Made by a program: the position numbers and the translations under genes
Shown here: piece by piece, positions 7,674 to 15,088 of the stretch
How the letters are laid out: every line of letters begins with the position of its first letter
Position numbering within the stretch: the first letter of the stretch is position 1
Assembly (NCBI GenBank): GCA_035645145.1
Contig: DASQNC010000018.1
Location: 1-42,507 of the forward strand
Direction: 5' to 3'
Length of the DNA: 42,507 nt
Origin: Azospirillaceae bacterium
GTDB lineage: Bacteria > Pseudomonadota > Alphaproteobacteria > Azospirillales > Azospirillaceae
The notes under the pieces: model-generated
The model's input: the letters and a program-made list of their open reading frames with translations, nothing else
The model's database searches: none
What the model was told of the DNA's origin: nothing

Positions 7674-9290
7674 TCACGGCCCGCCGGGGGCGGCGAAGAT
7701 GGGTACGGGTTCGGGGAACCCTTTCAAAGCCATGTTGCCCAGCGGCCGGAACAGCGCCGCGCTGCCCTCGGCGCGGACGACCACGCTCTCGGATGCCGCG
7801 ACCTGGCCGGGCGGACAGACGCTGCACACCCGCGCCGCCAACTGCACCGTCGATCCGAAGAGGTCGGAGCCCATCCGCACGGGCTTGCCCGCGTTCAGGC
7901 CCACACGCAAGGTCAGAGCAAGCCGGGGATCGGGCACATCCATCCGCGCAACCTCGGCCTGGATGCGCTGACCGGCCTTCACCGCATCCTGGATGGTGGC
8001 GAACGAGGCCATGATGCCATCGCCCAGATGCTTGATTTCAACGCCGTTGTGGGCGTTGAGCGCCGCCCTGACGGTCTGGTCGTGCATGCCGATCAGCTGC
8101 ATATGCAGCTCGTCGCCATAGGTTTGGCTGTGCTCGGTCGAACCGACGATGTCGGTGAACATCACGGCGATGACCTGGTCGTTGGCCGCGTTGCCACCGG
8201 GTTGCGGGCCACCCGTCCCTGGCGCCGGTGCCCCGTCCGTCGGCGCTCCCGCCTGCGGTCCCACCGTGGCGCCGGTCCCGGCCTCGCGCCAATCCTTCAA
8301 CGCCAGGGCCAGACGCTCGAACGAGCTGGCGCCCCGGGTCCAGGTGTTGAAGCCGTCGCTCCCCGCCAAGAACACCTTCGCCTGGATCGGATCGGCCAGA
8401 TACTCCTCGTAGTGCAAGGCGAACTTGCGCGCTTCCTCGTCGGACTTGGCGATGTTCGCCAGGCATGTGGCCACCGCGCGCCGAAATTCGTTCGCGGGCC
8501 GGTTTTCCTTGCGCGCGTGGGCTTCGGCCGCACCGGCGAAGAACAGGTAGCAGGCGAACGCGTCCGTCGGCGTCAGCCGCCCGTTCTGAGTGTAGGGCGT
8601 TTTGGCCTGTACGAAACGCAGGTTGGAATAGAGGTAGCGCAGCAGGACCTCGGTGTCGTGCCGAACGATTTCCTTTCGTGCGGCATCGACCCTGAAATCC
8701 TCGTCCTCGATCTTCGGATCCACAAGAACGGAACGTTCGGCTTGCTTTGCGGCCGCGGCCGCCGCCCGCACCCTTTCCGACGAGCCGTCCTCCTCGACGG
8801 TGAAGGGTTCGACGATGGACCGGAACAGGTCGGCGAAGAAGCCGCTGAACCCGGGCCAGAAATTGAACTGCCACCGTTCGCGATCGGCCCGGACGCCCAG
8901 CCGGGCGGACTTCACCCGGACCTTGCGGCCGAACCCGAGTGCCCAGGGGCTCCCCGGTCGGGAGCGGGGTTCCCCGACCCGTTCGGCCGGAACAGCCCCC
9001 CTGACCTTGTGGGCCCGCACACCGCTCGCCTTGCGACGGACACCTTTTCCACCGCGTTCCCGCAACCGAAACGGTGGCAGGCCTCCGACCTTGTCCTTTT
9101 TGAAGATGATGCGGGGCACCATTTCGCCGTCGTTGCCGACCACATCCACAACCAGTCGGATGCCCTGGATTTCGGCAGCCTTGAGAAAGCGCCGCGCCTC
9201 GTTCTCGGCCTCGGCACGGTCGCCCGGCATCGCGCCCAGCAGTTGCCAGGCGTGACCCTTGAAACCGTATATCTCATAGCCGACGGACAT
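7674..9290 (-). CDS. Class III adenylate/guanylate cyclase with N-terminal accessory region
   Basis: A 538-residue protein whose C-terminal 165 residues form a class III nucleotide cyclase homology domain. VIAVMFTDIVGSTEHS holds the first metal-binding Asp (380). EIKHLGDGIMASF holds the purine-contacting Lys (420) and the second metal Asp (424). GSTVQLAARVCSVCPPGQVAASESV is the dimer/transition-state segment (two motifs: GSTVQLAARV and PPGQVAASE), where the usual Asn of V-N-x-A-A-R is Gln. The N terminus (about 1-60) is a small module starting YEIYGFKGHAWQLLG. Residues 60-345 are mostly basic or helical with no recognised domain, and a Gly/Pro/Ala-rich linker (about 345-370) precedes the cyclase. 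No membrane segments are evident, so it is probably cytosolic. The start is ATG 9290; an in-frame TTG at 9371 lacks a ribosome site. Confidence 0.88.
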   Translation of the reverse strand: MSVGYEIYGFKGHAWQLLGAMPGDRAEAENEARRFLKAAEIQGIRLVVDVVGNDGEMVPRIIFKKDKVGGLPPFRLRERGGKGVRRKASGVRAHKVRGAVPAERVGEPRSRPGSPWALGFGRKVRVKSARLGVRADRERWQFNFWPGFSGFFADLFRSIVEPFTVEEDGSSERVRAAAAAAKQAERSVLVDPKIEDEDFRVDAARKEIVRHDTEVLLRYLYSNLRFVQAKTPYTQNGRLTPTDAFACYLFFAGAAEAHARKENRPANEFRRAVATCLANIAKSDEEARKFALHYEEYLADPIQAKVFLAGSDGFNTWTRGASSFERLALALKDWREAGTGATVGPQAGAPTDGAPAPGTGGPQPGGNAANDQVIAVMFTDIVGSTEHSQTYGDELHMQLIGMHDQTVRAALNAHNGVEIKHLGDGIMASFATIQDAVKAGQRIQAEVARMDVPDPRLALTLRVGLNAGKPVRMGSDLFGSTVQLAARVCSVCPPGQVAASESVVVRAEGSAALFRPLGNMALKGFPEPVPIFAAPGGP

Positions 9291-9430
9291 GCGGACGACT
9301 GCGAACCACCTCAGGACGACAGGCGGCCTCTCCGGCTGGATTGCTCCGACCGGATCAGCCGCTGGCAACAATACAGGATGTTACGAGAAAGGGGTAATAA
9401 TGGAAACTTCCACCCCAGAATAACAGCTAT

Positions 9431-10507
9431 TCAACCTCGGACGATCAGACCGGCCCCGGTCGCAAGGGCGATGGCGAGCGTCAACCCCACCAGCAGCAGG
9501 GTTGCCCGCCATCCCATGTCGACCATCTGCCTGACGCCGGTCTTGATGCCGATCGCCGTAATCGCCACCACAAGGCATGCGCGACTCGCCGGGGACAAGG
9601 CATCGCCGGTGCCCGCCGGCAAAAGGTGCGATCCGTTCAGGAAGGCCAACACAACGAACACGATTAGAAACCACGGCAAAGTCAGCGCCCGCCGGACTTT
9701 CCGCCACAAACCACCCTGCGCTCCCATGGCCGAGGCCGCATAGACGGCCAGACAGATGGACACCGGCACCAGCAGCGCCACCCGCGCCAGTTTGGTCAAA
9801 ACGGCGGCGGCGAGTGCCCCTTCGCCCACGGCGGCATCCTCCGCCGCCTGGCGGAGGAGGTCCCCTGCACCGACCACCTGCGCCACATCGTGGATGGTCG
9901 CGCCGAGAAAAACACCCCGGGTCGCAAATTCCTCGAAGATGCCGGCGGTGAGCAGCGGGTAGGCGATCATCGCGACCGTGCTCAACAAGGTGACGCCCAG
10001 CGCGACGAAAGCGGTGTCGCGTTCGCTTCCGGGCCGCTTCGGCAGAATGCTGGCGGCGGTCAGGGCCGCGGACACGCCGCACACCGCGGTGGCGGTCGCC
10101 GCCAGCAGGGCGAAGTCCCTCCCGAAGCCCAGAAGCCTTGCGAGCGGTACGGAGACCAGGAAGGTGAACGCCATGGCGCAGACGACCACCACCAGCGTCC
10201 CCGCCCCCAGTTCCGCCACCTGCCCGGCCGCAACCCGGGCCCCGAGAAGCGCCACCCCGAGCCGCAGGACGAACCGGGACGCCATATCCAGACCGGGCTT
10301 CAGCCGCACATCGTCCCGCAGGAAGGTGCAGGCAAGCCCCATCAGAAGGGCATAAAGGACCACCGGACCGCCGTAATGGCCGGATACGAAGGCGGCAGCC
10401 GCGGCAATCAGCGTGCAGACCAGGAGCCCCCGCCACGCCGCGGCGGCTTGCGCCGACAAACGGGCCACCATGCCGGACGACATTTCGGCTGCGTTGTCGG
10501 CACTCAC
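9431..10507 (-). CDS. YeiH/UPF0324-family putative sulfate-exporter-like permease
   Basis: An integral membrane protein with about ten hydrophobic segments and the family hallmarks: FVLRLGVALLGARV, ATATAVCGVSAALTAASIL (the conserved CG-SA re-entrant motif), GVTLLSTVAMIAYPLL, GVFLGATIHDVAQVVGAG (the GATIHD-AQV-AG motif) and the C-terminal AITAIGIKTGVRQMVDMGWR. The family is annotated as putative sulfate exporters on limited evidence. The start is uncertain. I used GTG 10507, preceded by GGTGAG (matching the anti-Shine-Dalgarno complement) about 8 bases upstream, giving 358 residues; ATG 10483 is the alternative. The codon at 10603 lies in a tandem repeat and adds a non-homologous leader. It is downstream of putR on the same strand. 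Confidence 0.85.
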   Translation of the reverse strand: MSADNAAEMSSGMVARLSAQAAAAWRGLLVCTLIAAAAAFVSGHYGGPVVLYALLMGLACTFLRDDVRLKPGLDMASRFVLRLGVALLGARVAAGQVAELGAGTLVVVVCAMAFTFLVSVPLARLLGFGRDFALLAATATAVCGVSAALTAASILPKRPGSERDTAFVALGVTLLSTVAMIAYPLLTAGIFEEFATRGVFLGATIHDVAQVVGAGDLLRQAAEDAAVGEGALAAAVLTKLARVALLVPVSICLAVYAASAMGAQGGLWRKVRRALTLPWFLIVFVVLAFLNGSHLLPAGTGDALSPASRACLVVAITAIGIKTGVRQMVDMGWRATLLLVGLTLAIALATGAGLIVRG

Positions 10508-10575
10508 GTTTGGGCTCACCCGAAGTTCGGCGGTGCCGGGACTAGACACCGGAAGCACCCGGCCGGCAAGGGTTC

Positions 10576-10607
10576 CCCGGACCCCACCAGGCCCGGACCC
10601 CACCAGG
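10576..10607. repeat. Exact tandem duplication of a 16-base unit
   Basis: The unit cccggaccccaccagg occurs twice in immediate succession (10576-10591 and 10592-10607), between the putR stop and the start of the YeiH-like gene. A third, diverged partial copy (gcggacccggg) follows and merges into the next inverted repeat. It has the look of slippage or a small intergenic repeat element. Confidence 0.85.
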
Positions 10608-10610
10608 GCG

Positions 10611-10644
10611 GACCCGGGTACAAGGCGGGCGGTGGTCCCGGGTC
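10611..10644. repeat. 8-bp inverted repeat at the putR stop codon
   Basis: The arms gacccggg (10611-10618) and cccgggtc (10637-10644) flank an 18-base loop and overlap the putR stop. The structure is GC-rich and would be stable in RNA, but no U-rich tail follows on the minus strand, so a terminator role for putR is only a possibility. Confidence 0.55.
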
Positions 10645-11119
10645 AATCCCCGGCCGGCACGGACAATCGCCCACCGGCCTTGACCTCCTCCATGACCACG
10701 TAAGTCCGCGTCTCGCGGATGCCCGGCAGCTCGGCCAACGTGCGCCCCAGGAATTCCCGGTACGCCTGCATATCGCGCACGCGGACCTTCACCAAATAGT
10801 CGAAGCCGCCCGCAACCATGTGGCATTCCAGGATCTCCTCCCGCTCCGCCACGGCCGCGGCAAAGGCCTGGAACGCTTCCGGCGAGGTGCGGTCGATCGA
10901 GACCTCCAGAAACACCAGCAGCCCGGCGTCCAAAAGGTGCGGGTCCAGGACCGCTTGGTAGCCGCGGATGTATCCATCGCGCTCCAGCCGGCGCACGCGC
11001 TCCAGGCATGGGGTGGGGCTCAACCCCACCCGGCGGGCCAACTCCACATTGGTCAGCCGGCCGTCGCGTTGGAGTTCGTCCAGGATCCGCAGATCTATGC
11101 GGTCGACCCTGCGCTCCAT
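10643..11119 (-). CDS. putR: Lrp/AsnC-family regulator, probable proline-responsive activator of putA
   Basis: A 158-residue Lrp/AsnC regulator. Residues 1-50 carry the winged helix-turn-helix (DLRILDELQRDGRLTNVELA, then VGLSPTPCLERVRRLERDGYI). The C-terminal ligand-binding RAM domain follows from about residue 60, with MVAGGFDYLVKVRVRDMQAY as its core and TYVVMEEVKAG at the end. The start is ATG 11119, with GGAGGA a few bases upstream. It is divergent from putA, which itself lacks a DNA-binding domain. In Agrobacterium and Rhodobacter the equivalent divergent Lrp-type protein, PutR, activates putA in response to proline. That role is inferred here from the family and the arrangement. The gene symbol rests on context. 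Confidence 0.9.
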   Translation of the reverse strand: MERRVDRIDLRILDELQRDGRLTNVELARRVGLSPTPCLERVRRLERDGYIRGYQAVLDPHLLDAGLLVFLEVSIDRTSPEAFQAFAAAVAEREEILECHMVAGGFDYLVKVRVRDMQAYREFLGRTLAELPGIRETRTYVVMEEVKAGGRLSVPAGD

Positions 11120-11250
11120 GCCATCCTCCGCAACCCGATCACGGAAAGAGGATATACGCCCATTTGACGATTTTTCAGAGTTTTTCTCTACCTTGTAGAC
11201 GGAACGCGGATGGCTCATCTTATCATCAGTCTTCCCGCAGGAGATCCGCC
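11120..11250. promoter_or_regulatory. Divergent putR-putA control region
   Basis: The 131 bases between the two starts contain the only markedly AT-rich stretch in this part (about 11150-11195). It includes a direct repeat, tttttcagag/tttttctc (11171-11190), of the kind of A/T tract often bound by Lrp-type proteins. For putA, ttgacg (11164-11169) could serve as a -35 box, but the facing -10 at 17 bases (tctacc) is weak. That fits a promoter needing an activator, though this is inference. The putA ribosome site gcaggag lies at about 11237-11243. Confidence 0.55.
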
Positions 11251-14200
11251 ATGACCGCCGCCATCGCCCCGGCACCCTCCACGGCCGTCCGCCCGGACCT
11301 CGGCCCCGTGGCCGCGGACGCCTTCCCGGCCGAACATGCGGCCGTGGAACAACTGCGGACACAGGCTCGCCTGCCGGTGGAGACGGCGGCCCGCGTCGAA
11401 GCCGATGCGCTGGAATTGGCGGAAGCCATCCGTGCGAAAAGCGGCGACCGGCTTGGCGTCGAGACGTTCCTGGCGACCTACAGCCTGTCCACGGCCGAGG
11501 GCGTGGCGTTGATGTGCTTGGCCGAGGCGCTGTTGCGCATCCCCGACCGCCACACCGTGGACGCGCTGATCGGCGACCGCTTGGGCGAGGGCGAGTGGGA
11601 CGCCCGGCTGGGTGGCAAGTCCTCGGTCTTCATGAACGCCTCGGCCTGGGGCCTGGCCCTGACCGGGCGCCTGCTGCAATGGGATGGCGGCACCGATGCC
11701 GGGAGCACCCTGCGCCGCATGATCGCGCGCCTCGGCAAGCCCGTCGTCCGCACGGCGTTGGAAACCGCCATGCGCCTGATGGGCAAGCAGTTCGTCATGG
11801 GCGAAACGATCGAGCAGGCGTTGCGGCGCGGACAGGACGCCCCGCCGGGCACCACGCACAGCTTCGACATGCTGGGCGAGGCCGCCCGGACCCAGGCCGA
11901 CGCCGAACGCTACTGGCAGAGCTATTCCGATGCCATTGCCGCGATCCGGCGACGCTGCGACGGGCAGGACCCGACCCGCAACCCCGGCATCTCGGTGAAG
12001 CTGTCGGCGCTGCATCCCCGCTACGAGGCCGCCAAGCGCGACCGCGTCCTGCGCGAACTGCTGCCGCGCACGGTGGAACTGGCCCGCCAGGCCAAGGACG
12101 CCGGCATCAACTTCACCATCGACGCGGAGGAGGCCGACCGGCTGATCCTGTCGCTGGAACTCTTCGAGCGTCTGGCACGGGATCCGACGCTTGCCGGCTG
12201 GGACGGGCTCGGCCTCGCGGTGCAGGCCTACCAGAAACGGGCCCTGGCGGTGGCGGGCTGGCTGGACGAGCTGTCCGCGGACACGAACCGCCGCTTCATG
12301 GTCCGCCTGGTGAAGGGCGCGTACTGGGATACCGAGATCAAACGGGCCCAGGAGCGGGGCCTCCCCGACTATCCGGTGTTCACGCGCAAGGCCGCGACGG
12401 ACATTTCCTACCGCGCGTGCGCCGCACGCCTGCTGGCGGCCGAGGGCCGGATCTACCCGCAGTTCGCCACCCACAATCCCCGCACCGCGCTGGAGATCAT
12501 GGCACTCGCCGGCAAACGCCGCGACTACGAGTTCCAGAAGCTGCACGGCATGGGAGACTCCCTCTACGAGCTGCTGCGCGAACGGCATGGCGCGGCCTTG
12601 CGCCTGCGCGTCTACGCACCCGTGGGCGATCACAAGGACCTGTTGCCCTATCTGGTCCGCCGCCTGCTGGAGAACGGCGCCAACACCTCGTTCGTGCATC
12701 AGGTCGCCGATCCGGCCGCCCCGTTGCAGGCGATCGTCGCAGACCCGGTCCGCGCCGTGGGCGAGGGCGAAGCCGCCCTGCCCCCACCGGCCGCCCTCTA
12801 CCCGGACCGCCGCAACTCCGCCGGGCTCGACCTTTCCGATCTTGGCGTACTGGGCGGGATCGCGCGGCAGGTCGCCGACGACCGCGCAGCGGCCCCCGCC
12901 GATGGTCCGGGGGCGGTGTACGAGCCGGGTGACCGCAGCCGTGTCGTCGGCCACCAGCCCGACATGGACGCCATGGAAGCCGCCGACGCCGTGGCCCGCG
13001 CCCATGCCGCATACCGCCAGTGGGATGCACAGCCGGCGAATGCCCGCGCGGAGGTGCTGGAACGGGCCGCCGACCTGATGGAGGACGCGCGGACGGAACT
13101 GATGTCGTTGCTGATCCGCGAGGGCGGTAAGACCATCCCCGACGCCCTGGCCGAGGTCCGCGAGGCGGTGGATTTCTGCCGCTACTACGCCGTCCGTGCC
13201 CGCGCCGAGTTCGGCACGCCGATCCCGCTCCCCGGACCGACCGGCGAGCGCAACACGCTGCGCCTGTCCGGCCGCGGCGTCTTCGTCTGCATCAGCCCCT
13301 GGAACTTCCCGCTCGCCATCTTCATCGGACAGGTGGCGGCTGCGCTTGCCGCCGGGAACGCGGTCGTCGCCAAACCGGCGGAACAGACCCCGCTCATCGC
13401 CCGCCGGGCGGTGGGGATCCTGCACCGGGCCGGCGTGCCCACGGACGTTCTGCACCTGGTGTCCGGCCCCGGCGAAACCGTGGGTGCGGCACTGGTGGGT
13501 GACCCGCGCGTGGCGGGGATCGCCTTCACCGGATCGACCGAGACCGCCAAGCGGATCGCCCGGTCGATTGCCGCCGGCGACGGGCCGATCATTCCGCTGA
13601 TCGCCGAGACCGGCGGCGTCAACGCCATGGTCGCCGACAGCTCGGCCCTGGCCGAGCAACTGGTGGGGGATGTGGTCACCTCGGCCTTCCACTCGGCGGG
13701 CCAGCGCTGCTCGGCCTGCCGGGTCCTGCTGGTGCAGGACAGCGTGGCCGACAAGGTGACCGAAATGCTGGCCGGCGCCATGGCCGAGCTGGTGGTCGGC
13801 GACCCCGGCGACCCCGCCACCGACCTGGGCCCGGTGATCGATGCCGAGGCGCAGGCGCAACTCAACCGCTATGCGACGGAGTTGAAGTCGGCCGGACGGA
13901 CGATCGCGGAAATCCCCCTCCCCCCGTCTGCCTCCAAGGGCACCTTCGTCGCCCCGCTGGCGGTCGAGGTCCCGCTGTCGAAGCTCCCCACCCGCGAGGT
14001 GTTCGGCCCCGTCCTGCATGTGGCCCGCTGGACGCCCGACACGCTGGGTCAGGCCCTCGACGCCGTGGCCGGCACCGGCTACGGCCTGACGTTGGGCATC
14101 CACAGCCGGGTGGAGCGCTTCTGGCGTCAGGTGGCCGATCGCGTGCCGGTCGGGAACGTCTACGTCAACCGCTCGATGATCGGCGCGGTGGTCGGGGTGC

Positions 14201-14343
14201 AGCCCTTCGGCGGCAACGGCCTGTCCGGAACCGGCCCGAAAGCGGGCGGCCCGCATTATCTGCCGCGGTTCGCCAAGGAAACCACCCTGTCCGTCAACAC
14301 GGCGGCCATTGGTGGCGACGTCGCTCTGATGGCTGGAGGCTGA
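11251..14343 (+). CDS. putA: Bifunctional proline dehydrogenase / delta-1-pyrroline-5-carboxylate dehydrogenase (short PutA)
   Basis: PutA oxidises proline to glutamate: FAD-dependent proline dehydrogenase, then NAD-dependent P5C dehydrogenase, with substrate channelling. The chosen ATG 11251 has AGGAG 8 bases upstream and gives 1030 residues. The proline dehydrogenase barrel (about 130-480) shows GISVKLSALHPRYE, RLVKGAYWDTEIKRAQ, FATHNPRTALEIM, QKLHGMGDSLYE and YLVRRLLENGANTSFVHQ. The aldehyde dehydrogenase half (about 540-1025) has ISPWNFPLAIF, FTGSTETAKRIA, the catalytic base Glu786 (IAETGGVNAMV) and the catalytic Cys820 (SAGQRCSACR). There is no N-terminal ribbon-helix-helix domain, so this is a non-regulatory PutA, consistent with control by the divergent putR. 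Confidence 0.97.
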   Translation: MTAAIAPAPSTAVRPDLGPVAADAFPAEHAAVEQLRTQARLPVETAARVEADALELAEAIRAKSGDRLGVETFLATYSLSTAEGVALMCLAEALLRIPDRHTVDALIGDRLGEGEWDARLGGKSSVFMNASAWGLALTGRLLQWDGGTDAGSTLRRMIARLGKPVVRTALETAMRLMGKQFVMGETIEQALRRGQDAPPGTTHSFDMLGEAARTQADAERYWQSYSDAIAAIRRRCDGQDPTRNPGISVKLSALHPRYEAAKRDRVLRELLPRTVELARQAKDAGINFTIDAEEADRLILSLELFERLARDPTLAGWDGLGLAVQAYQKRALAVAGWLDELSADTNRRFMVRLVKGAYWDTEIKRAQERGLPDYPVFTRKAATDISYRACAARLLAAEGRIYPQFATHNPRTALEIMALAGKRRDYEFQKLHGMGDSLYELLRERHGAALRLRVYAPVGDHKDLLPYLVRRLLENGANTSFVHQVADPAAPLQAIVADPVRAVGEGEAALPPPAALYPDRRNSAGLDLSDLGVLGGIARQVADDRAAAPADGPGAVYEPGDRSRVVGHQPDMDAMEAADAVARAHAAYRQWDAQPANARAEVLERAADLMEDARTELMSLLIREGGKTIPDALAEVREAVDFCRYYAVRARAEFGTPIPLPGPTGERNTLRLSGRGVFVCISPWNFPLAIFIGQVAAALAAGNAVVAKPAEQTPLIARRAVGILHRAGVPTDVLHLVSGPGETVGAALVGDPRVAGIAFTGSTETAKRIARSIAAGDGPIIPLIAETGGVNAMVADSSALAEQLVGDVVTSAFHSAGQRCSACRVLLVQDSVADKVTEMLAGAMAELVVGDPGDPATDLGPVIDAEAQAQLNRYATELKSAGRTIAEIPLPPSASKGTFVAPLAVEVPLSKLPTREVFGPVLHVARWTPDTLGQALDAVAGTGYGLTLGIHSRVERFWRQVADRVPVGNVYVNRSMIGAVVGVQPFGGNGLSGTGPKAGGPHYLPRFAKETTLSVNTAAIGGDVALMAGG

Positions 14344-14365
14344 GCGGAACGCACGCGGCGGCCTT

Positions 14366-14403
14366 GCCTGGACCCCGCGTCTGGGATAGCCGTCGGTCCA
14401 GGC
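14366..14403. repeat. 9-bp inverted repeat downstream of putA
   Basis: The arms gcctggacc (14366-14374) and ggtccaggc (14395-14403) are exact reverse complements around a 20-base loop, in the 97-base gap between putA and ubiX. It may end the putA transcript, but no T-run follows, so the role is open. Confidence 0.55.
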
Positions 14404-14440
14404 CGGCCACGGGAAGGGCCAAAGGCGGGGATTACGGGCA

Positions 14441-15022
14441 ATGTCGGGCAGGCGGCGGCTGATCGTCGGGATCAGCGGGGCATCGGGAATCATCTACGGG
14501 GTGCGCCTGCTCGAACTCCTGCGCGCGCAGGACGTCGAAACGCATCTTGTGATGAGCCGCGCCGCCCAGGTGACTTTGGCCCACGAGACCGATCTGAAGG
14601 TCGCCAACGTGGAGGCGCTGGCCGATGTCGTCCATCCCAACCACGACATCGGGGCCGCCATCGCCAGCGGGTCGTTCCGCACGCTCGGCATGGTGGTGGC
14701 GCCCTGCTCCGTCAAAACCATGTCCGAGATCGCCACGGGCGTCACATCCGGCCTGATGAGCCGGGCCGCGGACGTCGTGCTGAAGGAGCGGCGGCGGCTG
14801 GTGCTGATGGTGCGCGAAACGCCTTTGCATGCGGGGCATCTGCGGACCATGGCCGCCCTCAGCGACATGGGCGCGGTGGTGATGCCCCCGGTCCCGGCCT
14901 TCTATGCCAGGCCGCAGACCATCCAGGACATGGTGGACCATACCGTCGGCCGCGCCCTGGACCTCTTCGACATCGATACGAAGACGGTTCACCGCTGGCG
15001 CGAGCCGCGGGACGAGGTTTAA
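14441..15022 (+). CDS. ubiX: Flavin prenyltransferase UbiX
   Basis: UbiX prenylates FMN with dimethylallyl phosphate to make the cofactor used by UbiD-type decarboxylases, including that of ubiquinone synthesis. The 193-residue protein opens with the FMN-binding LIVGISGASGIIYGVRLLELL. It carries DIGAAIASGSFRTLGMVVAPCS followed by KTMSEIATG (the conserved PCS-KT motif), the basic KERRRLVLMVRETPLH prenyl-phosphate segment, and VVMPPVPAFYARPQTI. All are typical and the length is normal. No ubiD homologue lies nearby. The gene stands alone between putA and a convergent BON-domain gene, with a strong hairpin after its stop. Confidence 0.96.
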   Translation: MSGRRRLIVGISGASGIIYGVRLLELLRAQDVETHLVMSRAAQVTLAHETDLKVANVEALADVVHPNHDIGAAIASGSFRTLGMVVAPCSVKTMSEIATGVTSGLMSRAADVVLKERRRLVLMVRETPLHAGHLRTMAALSDMGAVVMPPVPAFYARPQTIQDMVDHTVGRALDLFDIDTKTVHRWREPRDEV

Positions 15023-15069
15023 GGCGGACAGGCGAAGGGCCGGGACGTGAACGTCCCGGCCCCCGCCTT
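15021..15069. terminator. Probable bidirectional terminator between ubiX and the BON-domain gene
   Basis: The core stem gggccgggacg (15037-15047) and cgtcccggccc (15052-15062) encloses the loop tgaa. Outer arms aaggcgg (15021-15027) and ccgcctt (15063-15069) can add seven pairs with a bulge on one side. It lies between two convergent genes, starting right at the ubiX stop and ending 19 bases past the other gene's stop. The U-tract is poor on both strands, so termination is inferred from position and stem strength. Confidence 0.6.
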
Positions 15070-15088
15070 CAACCCGCCCTGGGATCGG

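Noticed and set aside
11215-14493. Very long open frame (over 1000 codons) opposite putA
   Set aside because: It mirrors the putA codons, is rich in Gly/Arg/His/Gln as GC-rich shadows are, and matches no family, while putA is unmistakable.
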